Source: an uncultured Eubacteriales bacterium (GTDB lineage: Bacteria > Bacillota > Clostridia > Oscillospirales > CAG-382). From it: a stretch of DNA of 8,288 nt. Positions within the stretch are counted from its first letter, which is position 1. Each line of letters begins with the position of its first letter. A program made the translations under genes and the position numbers. Positions 1-6,933 of the stretch are shown here, piece after piece. The notes under the pieces were generated by a model that saw only the letters and a list, made by a program, of their open reading frames with translations, was not told the origin of the DNA and did no database searches. The DNA is taken from positions 1 through 8,288 of the forward strand of contig CAKSCN010000115.1 in the NCBI GenBank assembly GCA_934444485.1, given 5' to 3'.

Positions 1-876
1 GAGTATAAGATGTTCGGAAGAAGCGTTCCGATGAGTCCCGACGACCACTATCAGGATCTCAAGAGAGTAATTCAGGCGATAAGCGGCAAGGCGGCGAGAA
101 TAACCGTCGTAATGCCCATGCTTTACGAGAGCAGACAGCACAGAAGAACGGCCCGTGAGTCTCTCGACTGCGCATTCATGCTTCAGGAGCTTGTCGGAAT
201 GGGCGTTGAGAACATCATGACCTTCGATGCGCACGACGACAGAGTCAGAAATGCAATACCGCTCAACGGCTTTGACAACCTCATGCCGACCTACCAGATG
301 ATAAAGAAGTTCATCCACACCGAAGAGGACATCAGCCGTGAAAACCTCATGATAATCTCTCCCGACGAGGGCGCAATCACAAGAGGTATGTACTTTGCGA
401 CAATGCTCGAGGTTCCGCTCGGTATGTTCTACAAGAGACGTGACTACAGAGTCGTTGTTGACGGAAGAAACCCCATTGTCGCTCACGAATACCTCGGCGA
501 GGACGTAAAGGGCAAGGACGTTGTCGTTGTTGACGATATCGTTTCCTCGGGCGATTCGTTCCTCCACATTATCGATATACTCAAGGCAAAGGGCGCAAAG
601 CGCATATTTGGATTTTTCTCGTTCGGACTCTTCTGCAACGGCCTTGCAACCTTTGATACTTACTACCACAATAAGCTCTTCGACAGAGTCTACGCAACAA
701 ACTCCTGCTACCTCACCGAGGAGCTCAAGAGCCGCACATGGTTCAAGGAGGTAAACGTACTCAAGTATATCGCTTACTACATAGAAGCTGTCAACATCAA
801 TAAGTCGGTCGGCAAGATACTTGACCCCACCGAAAAGATTCACACCCTCCTCGAAACACATTCGCACAGAATTTGA
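1..876 (+). CDS. prs: Ribose-phosphate pyrophosphokinase (PRPP synthetase), 5' end outside window
   Basis: Makes 5-phosphoribosyl-1-pyrophosphate from ribose 5-phosphate and ATP in the cytoplasm, feeding purine, pyrimidine, NAD, histidine and tryptophan synthesis. The reading frame is already open at base 1 (Glu-Tyr-Lys before the Met at base 10) and no ribosome binding site is visible, so the gene almost certainly starts upstream. Numbering from the Met at base 10, I see FDAHDDRV (residues 72-79, matching the Mg-ATP DLHA-type signature region), ISPDEGAITRG (116-126) and the PRPP-binding loop VVDDIVSSGDSF (173-184), in the usual family order of two phosphoribosyltransferase-fold halves. The loop reads SSGDS rather than the classical DTAGT, and the C-terminus (LDPTEKIHTLLE) resembles the longer divergent Prs that Clostridia carry, recalled from family knowledge. 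The stop at 874-876 is followed closely by a terminator, so this is the last gene of its unit. The family is near certain; catalytic activity of the divergent form is inferred. Confidence 0.92.
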   Translation, partial: EYKMFGRSVPMSPDDHYQDLKRVIQAISGKAARITVVMPMLYESRQHRRTARESLDCAFMLQELVGMGVENIMTFDAHDDRVRNAIPLNGFDNLMPTYQMIKKFIHTEEDISRENLMIISPDEGAITRGMYFATMLEVPLGMFYKRRDYRVVVDGRNPIVAHEYLGEDVKGKDVVVVDDIVSSGDSFLHIIDILKAKGAKRIFGFFSFGLFCNGLATFDTYYHNKLFDRVYATNSCYLTEELKSRTWFKEVNVLKYIAYYIEAVNINKSVGKILDPTEKIHTLLETHSHRI

Positions 877-902
877 CCGCTTTGTTAACACATTGTTTTT
901 AT

Positions 903-940
903 TCCGCCGTTTTCTTTCATGGGACGGCGGACGTTTTTTT
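903..940 (+). terminator. Intrinsic terminator after prs
   Basis: An 8-bp perfect stem pairs TCCGCCGT (903-910) with ACGGCGGA (924-931) across a 13-base loop, followed by CG and a run of seven T (934-940). It lies 26 bases after the prs stop codon and has the form of a Rho-independent terminator. Confidence 0.9.
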
Positions 941-1080
941 GTGCGTAAAGTGTTGTGTTTTTGCTCTTTGTATATTGCGACGAATAACGATTGAATTTGC
1001 GCTGAAAAACAAACGGATTTTTGTGCAAAAATAGAGTAATGATGGTGATGTTATACAAAATTATAAACAGCTCTTAATAA

Positions 1081-1109
1081 TTTACACAAAGTTTATCCCA
1101 AGTAAATAT
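1081..1109 (+). promoter_or_regulatory. Weak candidate sigma-A-type promoter
   Basis: TTTACA (1081-1086) matches five of six bases of the -35 consensus. The best -10 at acceptable spacing is AAATAT (1104-1109, 17-base spacer) or TAAATA (1103-1108, 16-base spacer), each only about three of six. No better pair is visible between the prs terminator and the next gene. If real, the transcript would carry a leader of roughly 150 bases that includes the structured patch at 1138-1214. Confidence 0.3.
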
Positions 1110-1137
1110 ATAGGGAGTAAGATTACTTTGGGTGTGG

Positions 1138-1214
1138 TATGCATATGCTCATGTGACCGCCGAACGGTCGGTAAAAATATCGCAGAAAAAACGACCGTAA
1201 ACTGTGGATGCATA
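1138..1214 (+). promoter_or_regulatory. Structured leader or operator patch with mutually exclusive hairpins
   Basis: Three copies of the same pentamer (GACCG or its complement) occur at 1155-1159, 1165-1169 and 1193-1197. Hairpin A pairs GACCG (1155-1159) with CGGTC (1165-1169). Hairpin B pairs ACGGTCG (1164-1170) with CGACCGT (1192-1198). Both need bases 1165-1169, so only one can form. The flanks TATGCAT (1138-1144) and ATGCATA (1208-1214) are also complementary and could close the whole element. It ends about 38 bases before the ribosome binding site. It could be an RNA switch or a repeated protein-binding site in DNA; the sequence alone does not decide. Confidence 0.4.
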
Positions 1215-1251
1215 AATGTGTGTGTGCGTTATCTCACTGCAAAAAATATAT

Positions 1252-1257
1252 AGGAGG
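1252..1257 (+). promoter_or_regulatory. Ribosome binding site fixing the start of the large secreted protein
   Basis: AGGAGG lies 10 bases before the ATG at 1268. This selects 1268 over the in-frame ATG at 1208, which has no Shine-Dalgarno sequence and would put 20 residues, three of them Cys, ahead of an otherwise typical signal peptide. Confidence 0.88.
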
Positions 1258-1267
1258 TTTTGCATTT

Positions 1268-4200
1268 ATGCAAACTAAGAGAATCGCAAGACGTGTGTTG
1301 GCAATAGTCCTCTCGTTGCTCATGATTGTCCCCTCCATGCTGACATTCGCCGCAGAAAACACCAACGGCATTACCTACGAGTATATCGTGAAGCAGGAAG
1401 ATCCTTCTGCCGCAGAATTTACCGTAGAGCTTTATGCCAAGGCAGAGACCGAAACGAAGCTCAATGCCCTCGCATTCGGTATTGAATGGAAAACCGCTTT
1501 TTTGGGGTATAAGAGCATTTCGTACAACCCCGAGTTGTCAACAGCCGCAAGCGGCAGCGGAGCCGGCATTGAGCTTATAGACAGCTATAATCCTGATAAC
1601 GGCAAGCTCGGCGGAACGGTATATCCTTTTCTCGACGGCACGAAATACTACTTTACCGTACCGGCGAACGGCAAAGGACTCCTGATAGCGACGATTACGT
1701 TCACTCTCGGAAGCGCAGAATACTACAACTACTACTCTGTAGACGGCGATAAGCTCAATGCGATTTCCGGAGCAAACAAGATTGTTGCGCATGACGCCGG
1801 AGACGATAACGGCCTTTCGGTAGATCCTGCCGATATAACCGAAATTTCCTTCAAGTGGGTAAAGAACATCGCAAGCGTAAAGTTCTTCGATGCGAATAAC
1901 GAAGAGATTACATCCGCATCGCAGACCGTTGAGTACGGCGGAAAAATTACAAATGTACCCGAAAATCCCACAAAGGATCCCGACGACAATTACAGCTACA
2001 CCTTCAAGGGCTGGACAACCACCCCCGATGCGGCTGCCTTTGCTCTGGTTGATTTCAATACCTACACCGTAGATTCTCTCGACGTTAAATTCTACCCCGT
2101 ATTTGAAGAAACCGAGAGAACATATACGATTACGTATGTTATCGACGGGGTTGAAAACACAATCACCGCAAAGAGCGGCGAAGCTATAACCGCTCCCACC
2201 ATTCCCGATAAGAAGCATTACTTTAAAGCTTGGTACGATGCCGAAACGGGCGGCAGCGAATTATCATTCCCGGCAACAATGACAAAGGATCTTGACGGAA
2301 AGAAGTTCTGGGCAAGATATACGGCTGCTCAGTACGGTTTCACATTCGATCCGGGCAAAGGTACTTTTGACGATCCTACCAAGGACGGAATGAAATTCTT
2401 CACCATAGAAAACTATGAAAAGGTTGTTTTCCCCACGCCGAATGCACCCGAAGGCTATGAATTCGTTGGTTGGAAATACAAATACGGTCACGACGGCGCC
2501 GATTTCGACCGTGATGCGTTCTTCGCAGATACCGAAAACATAGACAGTGTTACCCTTATCGCTTCCTACACCACCAAGAAATACACTGTATCGTTAACCG
2601 GTGATACCGCTAAGGTTAACATCACCTCAACTCCCGAGCTTGGAGACATCGCATACGGCACCGAAGTCACGATGACCGTAAAGGCTAAGGCTGATGCTGA
2701 CGTAAAGTCTCTCACAGTTACACTAAACGGTGTGGCACAGACTCTCGATGAGAACGGAAGCTTTACATTTACCGTAAAAGGCGAAACCACAGTCAACGTA
2801 ACAGTCGCTCTTAATGAGTACACCGTTAAGTTCATGGACGGCGAAAGCGTGGTTAAAGCAGTTACGGGCGTTAAAGACGGTCAGGTTGCCGTTCCTACAG
2901 CTCCGACAAAGGAACACTACACCTTCGACGGCTGGTATGATGCCGAAGAAGGCGGCACCAAGCTTGAAAGTGCCGGAATTGTAATCACCGGCAACGCAAC
3001 CTACTATGCAAGATACACTCCCATTGAGTACAAGATTACATATGTGATTGACGGCGGAACACCTGCTGAGTTTAAGGGAATATTCGGCAGCCCTGTCACA
3101 GCACCCGAAACAACAAAGGAGGGCTACACCTTCGACGGTTGGTACACTGCGGCTGATTATACCGGCGAAAAGGTCACATTCCCGACCGCAATGCCCGATA
3201 CCAATCCCACCTACTACGGACGCTTTGTAATCAATACGTACAAGGTAACCGTAAACGGTGCGGAAAATGCAACCGTAACGGCAAAGCTTAAGGGTACCGA
3301 CACAGATGTTAACCTTGATGCCGTTCCTCACGGCTCCGAGATTACAATCACCGTAACCGCAAACGCTACATACAAAGTAACCGATATCAAGGTTGACGGA
3401 GCGTCCAAGACAAGCCCCTTCGACCTCACAGTTACCGATAACGTAACCGTTGACGTAACCGTTGCAAAGAAGCAGGTAAGAGTCAATATCCATAACCAAG
3501 AGGGTTACACCATTACCGTCAAGAACGGCGAAGAAGCTGTTAATAACGGTGACCAGGTAGACGTTGGCACAGCTCTTACCGTTATACTTACTCTTGAAAA
3601 GTCGCACAATAAGAGCGATGCTGAAATCGATACATCATCCGACTGTGAAGTAACGGGAGTATCCAGAATAGGCGATGTTATAACCGGAACCATCGTTGCG
3701 CCTGATTCAAATGATGTTTTAATCCTTGCTAACAGAGTTTCCTTGAACACCTACACCGTGACCGCAACCGGCGACAACGTAACGATTGAAGGCGTTGAAG
3801 CGGAGTACGACCACGGCGCTGAGGCGGTTCTCACAATCACTCCGGCTGAGCATTACGAAATCACAAAGATAACCGTAAACGACGAGGAGAAGACTCTCGT
3901 TGACGACAAGCTCACCTTCGCCGTAACCGCAGACACGACCGTCGTGGTTACAACGGCAAAGAAGATGTATGACTTCTCTATTAATTACATTAATAAAGCA
4001 ACTAACGCTTGGTCAAGGATCGGCATGCCGTACGAATCCGGATCCGAGGTGACACTTAATAATGGTCCCGCTCTTAGTGTTTCCGAGCGAGTGCCCAACG
4101 GATACAGGATAGTAGGCTTCTACACAACGAAAACTTATGATGACGGTACGGAGTTTACATTCCCGGCGACGATTACCTCCAACATCGAGCTTTGGGTTAA

Positions 4201-5752
4201 GTATGAGCCTATCACGTACAAAATTACCCTCGATGCAGGCGAAAACGGCACTCTGAGCGATACCGAAGTCAATTATAACGTTGATAATGACAGCGTAGAG
4301 CTTCCGAATCCCACGGCAAATGCAGGATGGGTATTTGACGGCTGGTATAACGGTGATGAAAAGTTCGCATACGTAAAGGGTACAACCACAGGCAACCTTG
4401 CACTTACCGCAAAGTACTCTGTTGAAACACACAGTATAGAGCTTGTAAACTCCGACCACATCACGCTTAAGGCATACGCTCGCAATGACGATAACACAAA
4501 GGGCGAGGAGATAGCTGACCTCACAAGTATTCCTTACGGAACGAAGTTCTATGTAGAGGCAACAGTTTCCGAGGGCTATGAAGTCGATAAGATTACCGTT
4601 ACATTTGTTGGCGGAGAAGGTACACGTGATCTTGATGCCGGCGCAAACGGTCTTTACGCATTTGCGGTTGAGAAGGATCTTAAGATTACCGTAACCGAAA
4701 AGGCAGCGGCAAGCGAAATCAACTTCACGCCCATTGAGAAGGAAAGCGAAGACGAAAACGCCAACATTAAGTATACCCTTACCGTAAAGAACGGCGGCAA
4801 TGATGTCAACCCCGGCGATAAGGTCAAGATTGGCGACCCTATCGTCATCACAGTAAAACTCGGCGAGGCTTACAGCAATTCCGAATTTATACTTGACGTA
4901 AACGGAAATAAGGTTTACATGGCTGCCGCTACAGAGAACGAGGACGGTTCGTATTCGTTCGTAATAAATGTAACCGCCGACGGCATGACATTCAAGGTTG
5001 AGAACCTCACAATCAACACCTACAGCGTAACCTATACGGGCATAAAGGACGCCGACGGCACAGCTGCAACGGATGTTGTTAAGTACGAAAATGCATACGG
5101 AACGCCTCTCGCACGTGTAAAGATCGCAGATCCCGCAAACTACACCGAGAACGGCAAGACCTATACGTTTGATAAGTGGACGCCCGACTTTGACGAAACG
5201 ACCCCCATAACAAGCAATATGACCTTCACTGCAACCTATAAGCTTGCAAGCGCAAACGTTTCGATAGTCTACACGACCGTAAGAGCCGCCGACATTAACG
5301 AGACAACCTACACAGCTCCCGAAGGACTCGCAGTCCGCATGGACGCAAAGGCGAAGATCTTCAAGGACGGCGTCGAGGTTGAAGGCGTAACTGTTGCTGA
5401 GACCGGCAGCAGAGTAACCGTTTCCGCAGACCTTGCGGCAGGCGAATACACGGTAGTCGTTAAGAAGCAGAGATACCTTGAATCCACTCTCGCAATCACT
5501 GTTGCTGAGGACGGAACCGTTACCGCAGGCGGCGACGAGATAGCAGAGATAGCACTCGTACCCGGCGATATCGTCGGAAACGGCTCTGTCGAGGGCGACG
5601 GCAAGATCGATATCACCGACTTTATCGTAGGCATCAGAGGCTTTGATCCCGAAGCTTCCGTAACCGCACAGGCAGCTGATATCGATGAAGACGGCAAGGT
5701 AACAATCGAGGACCTCGGCTACATCAAGACGCATTACGGCAAAACAAAGTAA
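1268..5752 (+). CDS. Large secreted modular protein: cohesin-like domain, InlB-type repeats, C-terminal dockerin-like module
   Basis: A 1494-residue exported protein of unknown specific function. Residues 1-28 form a Sec signal peptide (KRIARR, then a hydrophobic stretch, cleavage likely after TFA). Residues ~35-200 look like a cohesin-type beta-sandwich (alternating strands, GLLIATITFT); this call is moderate. From 201 to ~1328 come about fourteen beta-rich modules of 70-100 residues, several with the InlB B-repeat hallmark F-x-G-W-Y (FKGW, FVGW, FDGWYDAEEGG, FDGWYTAADY, FDGWYNGDEK). Residues ~1329-1431 resemble a carboxypeptidase-regulatory-like fold (GEYTVVVKKQRYLESTLAI). Residues 1432-1494 form a dockerin-like pair of calcium loops, the second canonical (DIDEDGKVTIED, 1471-1482). 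I found one Cys (793), no LPxTG sorting signal, no S-layer homology repeats and no catalytic domain. InlB-type repeats are common in adhesins, so a surface or complex-borne binding role is inferred. It is a single-gene unit, with a long leader before it and a terminator after it. Confidence 0.85.
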   Translation: MQTKRIARRVLAIVLSLLMIVPSMLTFAAENTNGITYEYIVKQEDPSAAEFTVELYAKAETETKLNALAFGIEWKTAFLGYKSISYNPELSTAASGSGAGIELIDSYNPDNGKLGGTVYPFLDGTKYYFTVPANGKGLLIATITFTLGSAEYYNYYSVDGDKLNAISGANKIVAHDAGDDNGLSVDPADITEISFKWVKNIASVKFFDANNEEITSASQTVEYGGKITNVPENPTKDPDDNYSYTFKGWTTTPDAAAFALVDFNTYTVDSLDVKFYPVFEETERTYTITYVIDGVENTITAKSGEAITAPTIPDKKHYFKAWYDAETGGSELSFPATMTKDLDGKKFWARYTAAQYGFTFDPGKGTFDDPTKDGMKFFTIENYEKVVFPTPNAPEGYEFVGWKYKYGHDGADFDRDAFFADTENIDSVTLIASYTTKKYTVSLTGDTAKVNITSTPELGDIAYGTEVTMTVKAKADADVKSLTVTLNGVAQTLDENGSFTFTVKGETTVNVTVALNEYTVKFMDGESVVKAVTGVKDGQVAVPTAPTKEHYTFDGWYDAEEGGTKLESAGIVITGNATYYARYTPIEYKITYVIDGGTPAEFKGIFGSPVTAPETTKEGYTFDGWYTAADYTGEKVTFPTAMPDTNPTYYGRFVINTYKVTVNGAENATVTAKLKGTDTDVNLDAVPHGSEITITVTANATYKVTDIKVDGASKTSPFDLTVTDNVTVDVTVAKKQVRVNIHNQEGYTITVKNGEEAVNNGDQVDVGTALTVILTLEKSHNKSDAEIDTSSDCEVTGVSRIGDVITGTIVAPDSNDVLILANRVSLNTYTVTATGDNVTIEGVEAEYDHGAEAVLTITPAEHYEITKITVNDEEKTLVDDKLTFAVTADTTVVVTTAKKMYDFSINYINKATNAWSRIGMPYESGSEVTLNNGPALSVSERVPNGYRIVGFYTTKTYDDGTEFTFPATITSNIELWVKYEPITYKITLDAGENGTLSDTEVNYNVDNDSVELPNPTANAGWVFDGWYNGDEKFAYVKGTTTGNLALTAKYSVETHSIELVNSDHITLKAYARNDDNTKGEEIADLTSIPYGTKFYVEATVSEGYEVDKITVTFVGGEGTRDLDAGANGLYAFAVEKDLKITVTEKAAASEINFTPIEKESEDENANIKYTLTVKNGGNDVNPGDKVKIGDPIVITVKLGEAYSNSEFILDVNGNKVYMAAATENEDGSYSFVINVTADGMTFKVENLTINTYSVTYTGIKDADGTAATDVVKYENAYGTPLARVKIADPANYTENGKTYTFDKWTPDFDETTPITSNMTFTATYKLASANVSIVYTTVRAADINETTYTAPEGLAVRMDAKAKIFKDGVEVEGVTVAETGSRVTVSADLAAGEYTVVVKKQRYLESTLAITVAEDGTVTAGGDEIAEIALVPGDIVGNGSVEGDGKIDITDFIVGIRGFDPEASVTAQAADIDEDGKVTIEDLGYIKTHYGKTK
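1868..5251 (+). repeat. Array of ~14 tandem beta-rich protein modules
   Basis: Most modules open with a Tyr-led strand (YTITYVIDG, YTVSLTGD, YTVKFMDG, YKITYVIDGG, YKVTVNG, YTVTATGD, YKITLDAG, YSVTYTG), often after a linker such as INT, LNT, PIE or PIT. Approximate starts in residues are 201, 286, 356, 439, 518, 588, 658, 737, 829, 901, 984, 1055, 1150 and 1252. Modules at 201, 286, 356, 518, 588, 901, 984 and 1252 carry the F-x-G-W type core, with variants FKAW, VGFY and FDKW. Those at 439, 658, 829 and 1055 are divergent InlB-like. Those at 737 and 1150 form a third class. Copies differ enough at the DNA level to indicate old duplication rather than recent expansion. Confidence 0.75.
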
Positions 5753-5791
5753 GAGCTGCACAACACGGTAGTTTACTACCGGCACACTCCC

Positions 5792-5828
5792 GGCACTCCG
5801 ATCGTACTTGCGGTCGGGGTGTCTTTTT
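5792..5828 (+). terminator. Strong intrinsic terminator after the large secreted protein gene
   Basis: A 13-bp stem pairs 5792-5804 (GGCACTCCGATCG) with 5811-5823 (CGGTCGGGGTGTC), including three G-U pairs, around a six-base loop, followed by TTTTT (5824-5828). A second hairpin (CGGTAG 5766-5771 with CTACCG 5776-5781) lies just upstream and may protect the 3' end. Confidence 0.92.
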
Positions 5829-5943
5829 ATGCTTTGCGGAATTTGCGTATATTGCCGCACCGAAAAGCGCATACTGTAAAAAACGGCATTTGTACCGAAA
5901 AAGTGAAAGTGCGAAAGCCGAAAAGCCGGAAAGAGGGAAGAAT

Positions 5944-6702
5944 GTGCGCAATAATATAAACGACGAAGACGCAAGAAAAAGAGACTCCGAGGACGAACTG
6001 AACGAGCTGAAAAAAGAAGAGATACGCATATCGAATATCGAGGAAAGCGGAAGCATCACCACGACCAAAAACGAGATAACCGTCCACACTCTCGTTATCG
6101 CAGGTCAGATAGAGGGACATACGCTTTTGCCGCCGCAGTCGAAAACCACAAAGTACGAGCACGTCATTCCTCAGCTTGTCGGCGTGGAGGAATCGGGAGA
6201 TATAGACGGGCTGCTGATACTTCTCAATACCGTCGGCGGCGACGTCGAGGCGGGGCTTGCCATTGCGGAGATGATTTCCGGCATGAAGAAGCCCACGGTG
6301 TCTCTCGTACTCGGCGGAGGACATTCCATAGGTGTTCCGCTTGCGGTGTCGGCGAAAAAGTCGTTTATCGTGCCGTCGGCGACAATGACCATTCACCCCG
6401 TCCGAACCAACGGGCTTGTGATAGGCGTGCCGCAGTCGTTCAGCTACCTTGCGAAGATGCAGGACAGAATACTCGATTTCATCGTGAAGCACTCGAGCGT
6501 GACCAAGGAGCGCATGAAGGAGCTTATGATGGAGACCGACGAGCTTGCTGCCGATATAGGAAGCGTCATTGACGGTATAAAAGCCGTTGATATAGGACTT
6601 ATCGACGCCGTGGGGAGCCTTTCGGACGCCTCCGACGCACTCAAAGACATGATTCGTAAGGCGAAAAGTGAACATTCTGAAAACAATCGCAAAAACACTT
6701 GA
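5944..6702 (+). CDS. tepA: TepA-like ClpP-family serine protease
   Basis: A ClpP-fold peptidase of the TepA (YmfB) type, named translocation-enhancing protein in Bacillus and thought to act on proteins or peptides at the cytoplasmic face. I chose GTG 5944 because AGAGGG (5932-5937) lies six bases upstream. The frame stays open further upstream, but only a TTG at 5890 without a binding site is available there. That gives 252 residues, close to the Bacillus length of about 245. Conserved blocks are IEGHTLLPPQSKTTKYEHVIPQ (split as 57-64 and 65-76), LNTVGGDVEAGLAIAEM (94-110), nucleophile Ser128 in GGGHSIGVP, and His151 in MTIHPVR. The acid is probably Asp204, placed by spacing to GLID (218-221). 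The N-terminal ~30 residues are charged, with no signal peptide. No ATPase gene is adjacent, and spoIIIE/ftsK, often near tepA, is absent here. The stop codon TGA lies inside the -35 box of the rplJ promoter. The family is firm; the substrate is unknown. Confidence 0.9.
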   Translation: MRNNINDEDARKRDSEDELNELKKEEIRISNIEESGSITTTKNEITVHTLVIAGQIEGHTLLPPQSKTTKYEHVIPQLVGVEESGDIDGLLILLNTVGGDVEAGLAIAEMISGMKKPTVSLVLGGGHSIGVPLAVSAKKSFIVPSATMTIHPVRTNGLVIGVPQSFSYLAKMQDRILDFIVKHSSVTKERMKELMMETDELAADIGSVIDGIKAVDIGLIDAVGSLSDASDALKDMIRKAKSEHSENNRKNT

Positions 6703-6727
6703 CAACCGTAATTCTCCGTGGTATAAT
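6699..6727 (+). promoter_or_regulatory. Perfect-consensus promoter of rplJ-rplL
   Basis: TTGACA (6699-6704) and TATAAT (6722-6727) are exact consensus hexamers with an ideal 17-base spacer, and TG at 6719-6720 gives an extended -10. Transcription should begin near 6734. The -35 box overlaps the tepA stop codon (TGA 6700-6702). Such strength fits a ribosomal protein operon that is then throttled by the leader attenuator. Confidence 0.96.
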
Positions 6728-6733
6728 ACACAA

Positions 6734-6797
6734 CGTTGACTGAAGACAGCAGGTTGCGAAAGCTCTAACGGACATCATCCGCCTGCCGAGGAAAGCA
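6734..6797 (+). promoter_or_regulatory. L10 leader, ligand-binding element
   Basis: Matches the L10 leader of Firmicutes, the autoregulatory RNA bound by the L10-L12 complex. The conserved GAAGACAG (6742-6749), GCAGG (6749-6753) pairing with CCTGC (6782-6786), an inner GCGAAAGC mini-hairpin (6756-6763) and CCGAGG (6786-6791) are all present in the expected order. In Bacillus this element controls transcription attenuation of rplJ-rplL, so the same role is expected here. The 3' strand is also complementary to a segment downstream (6832-6847), which forms the antiterminator. Confidence 0.9.
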
Positions 6798-6830
6798 TTA
6801 ATTACGAATCAATTGTTTTGATGTGTTGTT

Positions 6831-6884
6831 GTGCTCTTTTTCGGCGGCTTTTAGGCTGTGACCGGAAAAGGGCATTCTTTGTTT
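6831..6884 (+). terminator. Attenuator terminator in the rplJ leader
   Basis: TGCTCTTTTTCGG (6832-6844) pairs with CCGGAAAAGGGCA (6862-6874) over 13 bp with two G-U pairs, plus a possible G-U at the base (6831/6875). The loop is 17 bases and is followed by TTCTTTGTTT (6875-6884). Its left arm can instead pair with 6783-6797 at the end of the L10-binding element, so terminator and antiterminator exclude each other. A further alternative hairpin (CCGGAAA 6862-6868 with TTTCCGG 6882-6888) uses the right arm. Confidence 0.75.
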
Positions 6885-6933
6885 CCGGCGGTCAAACTGT
6901 ACCGGGCACGGTATTAAACGGGAGGTGAAAATT

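Larger units (their letters stand above)
941..1267 (+). other. Non-coding region upstream of the large secreted protein gene
   Basis: About 330 bases without a supportable gene. The first 140 bases are AT-rich with no clear signal. From about 1081 there is a weak promoter candidate, then an imperfect inverted repeat (CCCAAGTAA at 1097-1105 against TTACTTTGGG at 1123-1132, one base bulged). Next comes a compact set of GACCG/CGGTC repeats (1155-1198) and finally the AGGAGG ribosome binding site (1252-1257). I recognise no known riboswitch class here. The length and repeats suggest a long regulated 5' leader, which is inference. Confidence 0.6.

Noticed and set aside
1128..1253. Small Cys-rich open frame (TTG or GTG start) whose stop overlaps the ribosome binding site of the next gene
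   Set aside because: No well-placed ribosome binding site and a rare start codon; it runs through the inverted repeats, which explain the sequence better. Its six Cys codons are mildly curious but not sufficient.
1208..1267. ATG at 1208 as the start of the large secreted protein
   Set aside because: No ribosome binding site; it would bury the signal peptide behind 20 residues containing three Cys. AGGAGG at 1252-1257 clearly serves the ATG at 1268.
941..1267. Cyclic-di-GMP, TPP or preQ1 riboswitch before the surface protein gene
   Set aside because: None of the conserved core motifs of these classes that I know are present.
5690..5752. LPxTG-type wall-sorting signal or S-layer anchor at the C-terminus of the large protein
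   Set aside because: The protein ends in a calcium-loop module (YGKTK end) with no LPxTG, hydrophobic tail or S-layer homology repeat.
4013..5974. Very long open frame on the minus strand, opposite the large secreted protein gene (about 650 codons)
   Set aside because: It is a shadow of biased codon use in the sense gene. The translation is rich in Cys, Tyr and Val with no domain pattern, and the sense strand has a signal peptide, ordered repeats and a ribosome binding site.
6925..6933. GTG at 6925 as the rplJ start
   Set aside because: It overlaps the GGAGG ribosome binding site; the ATG at 6934 gives the standard L10 N-terminus.
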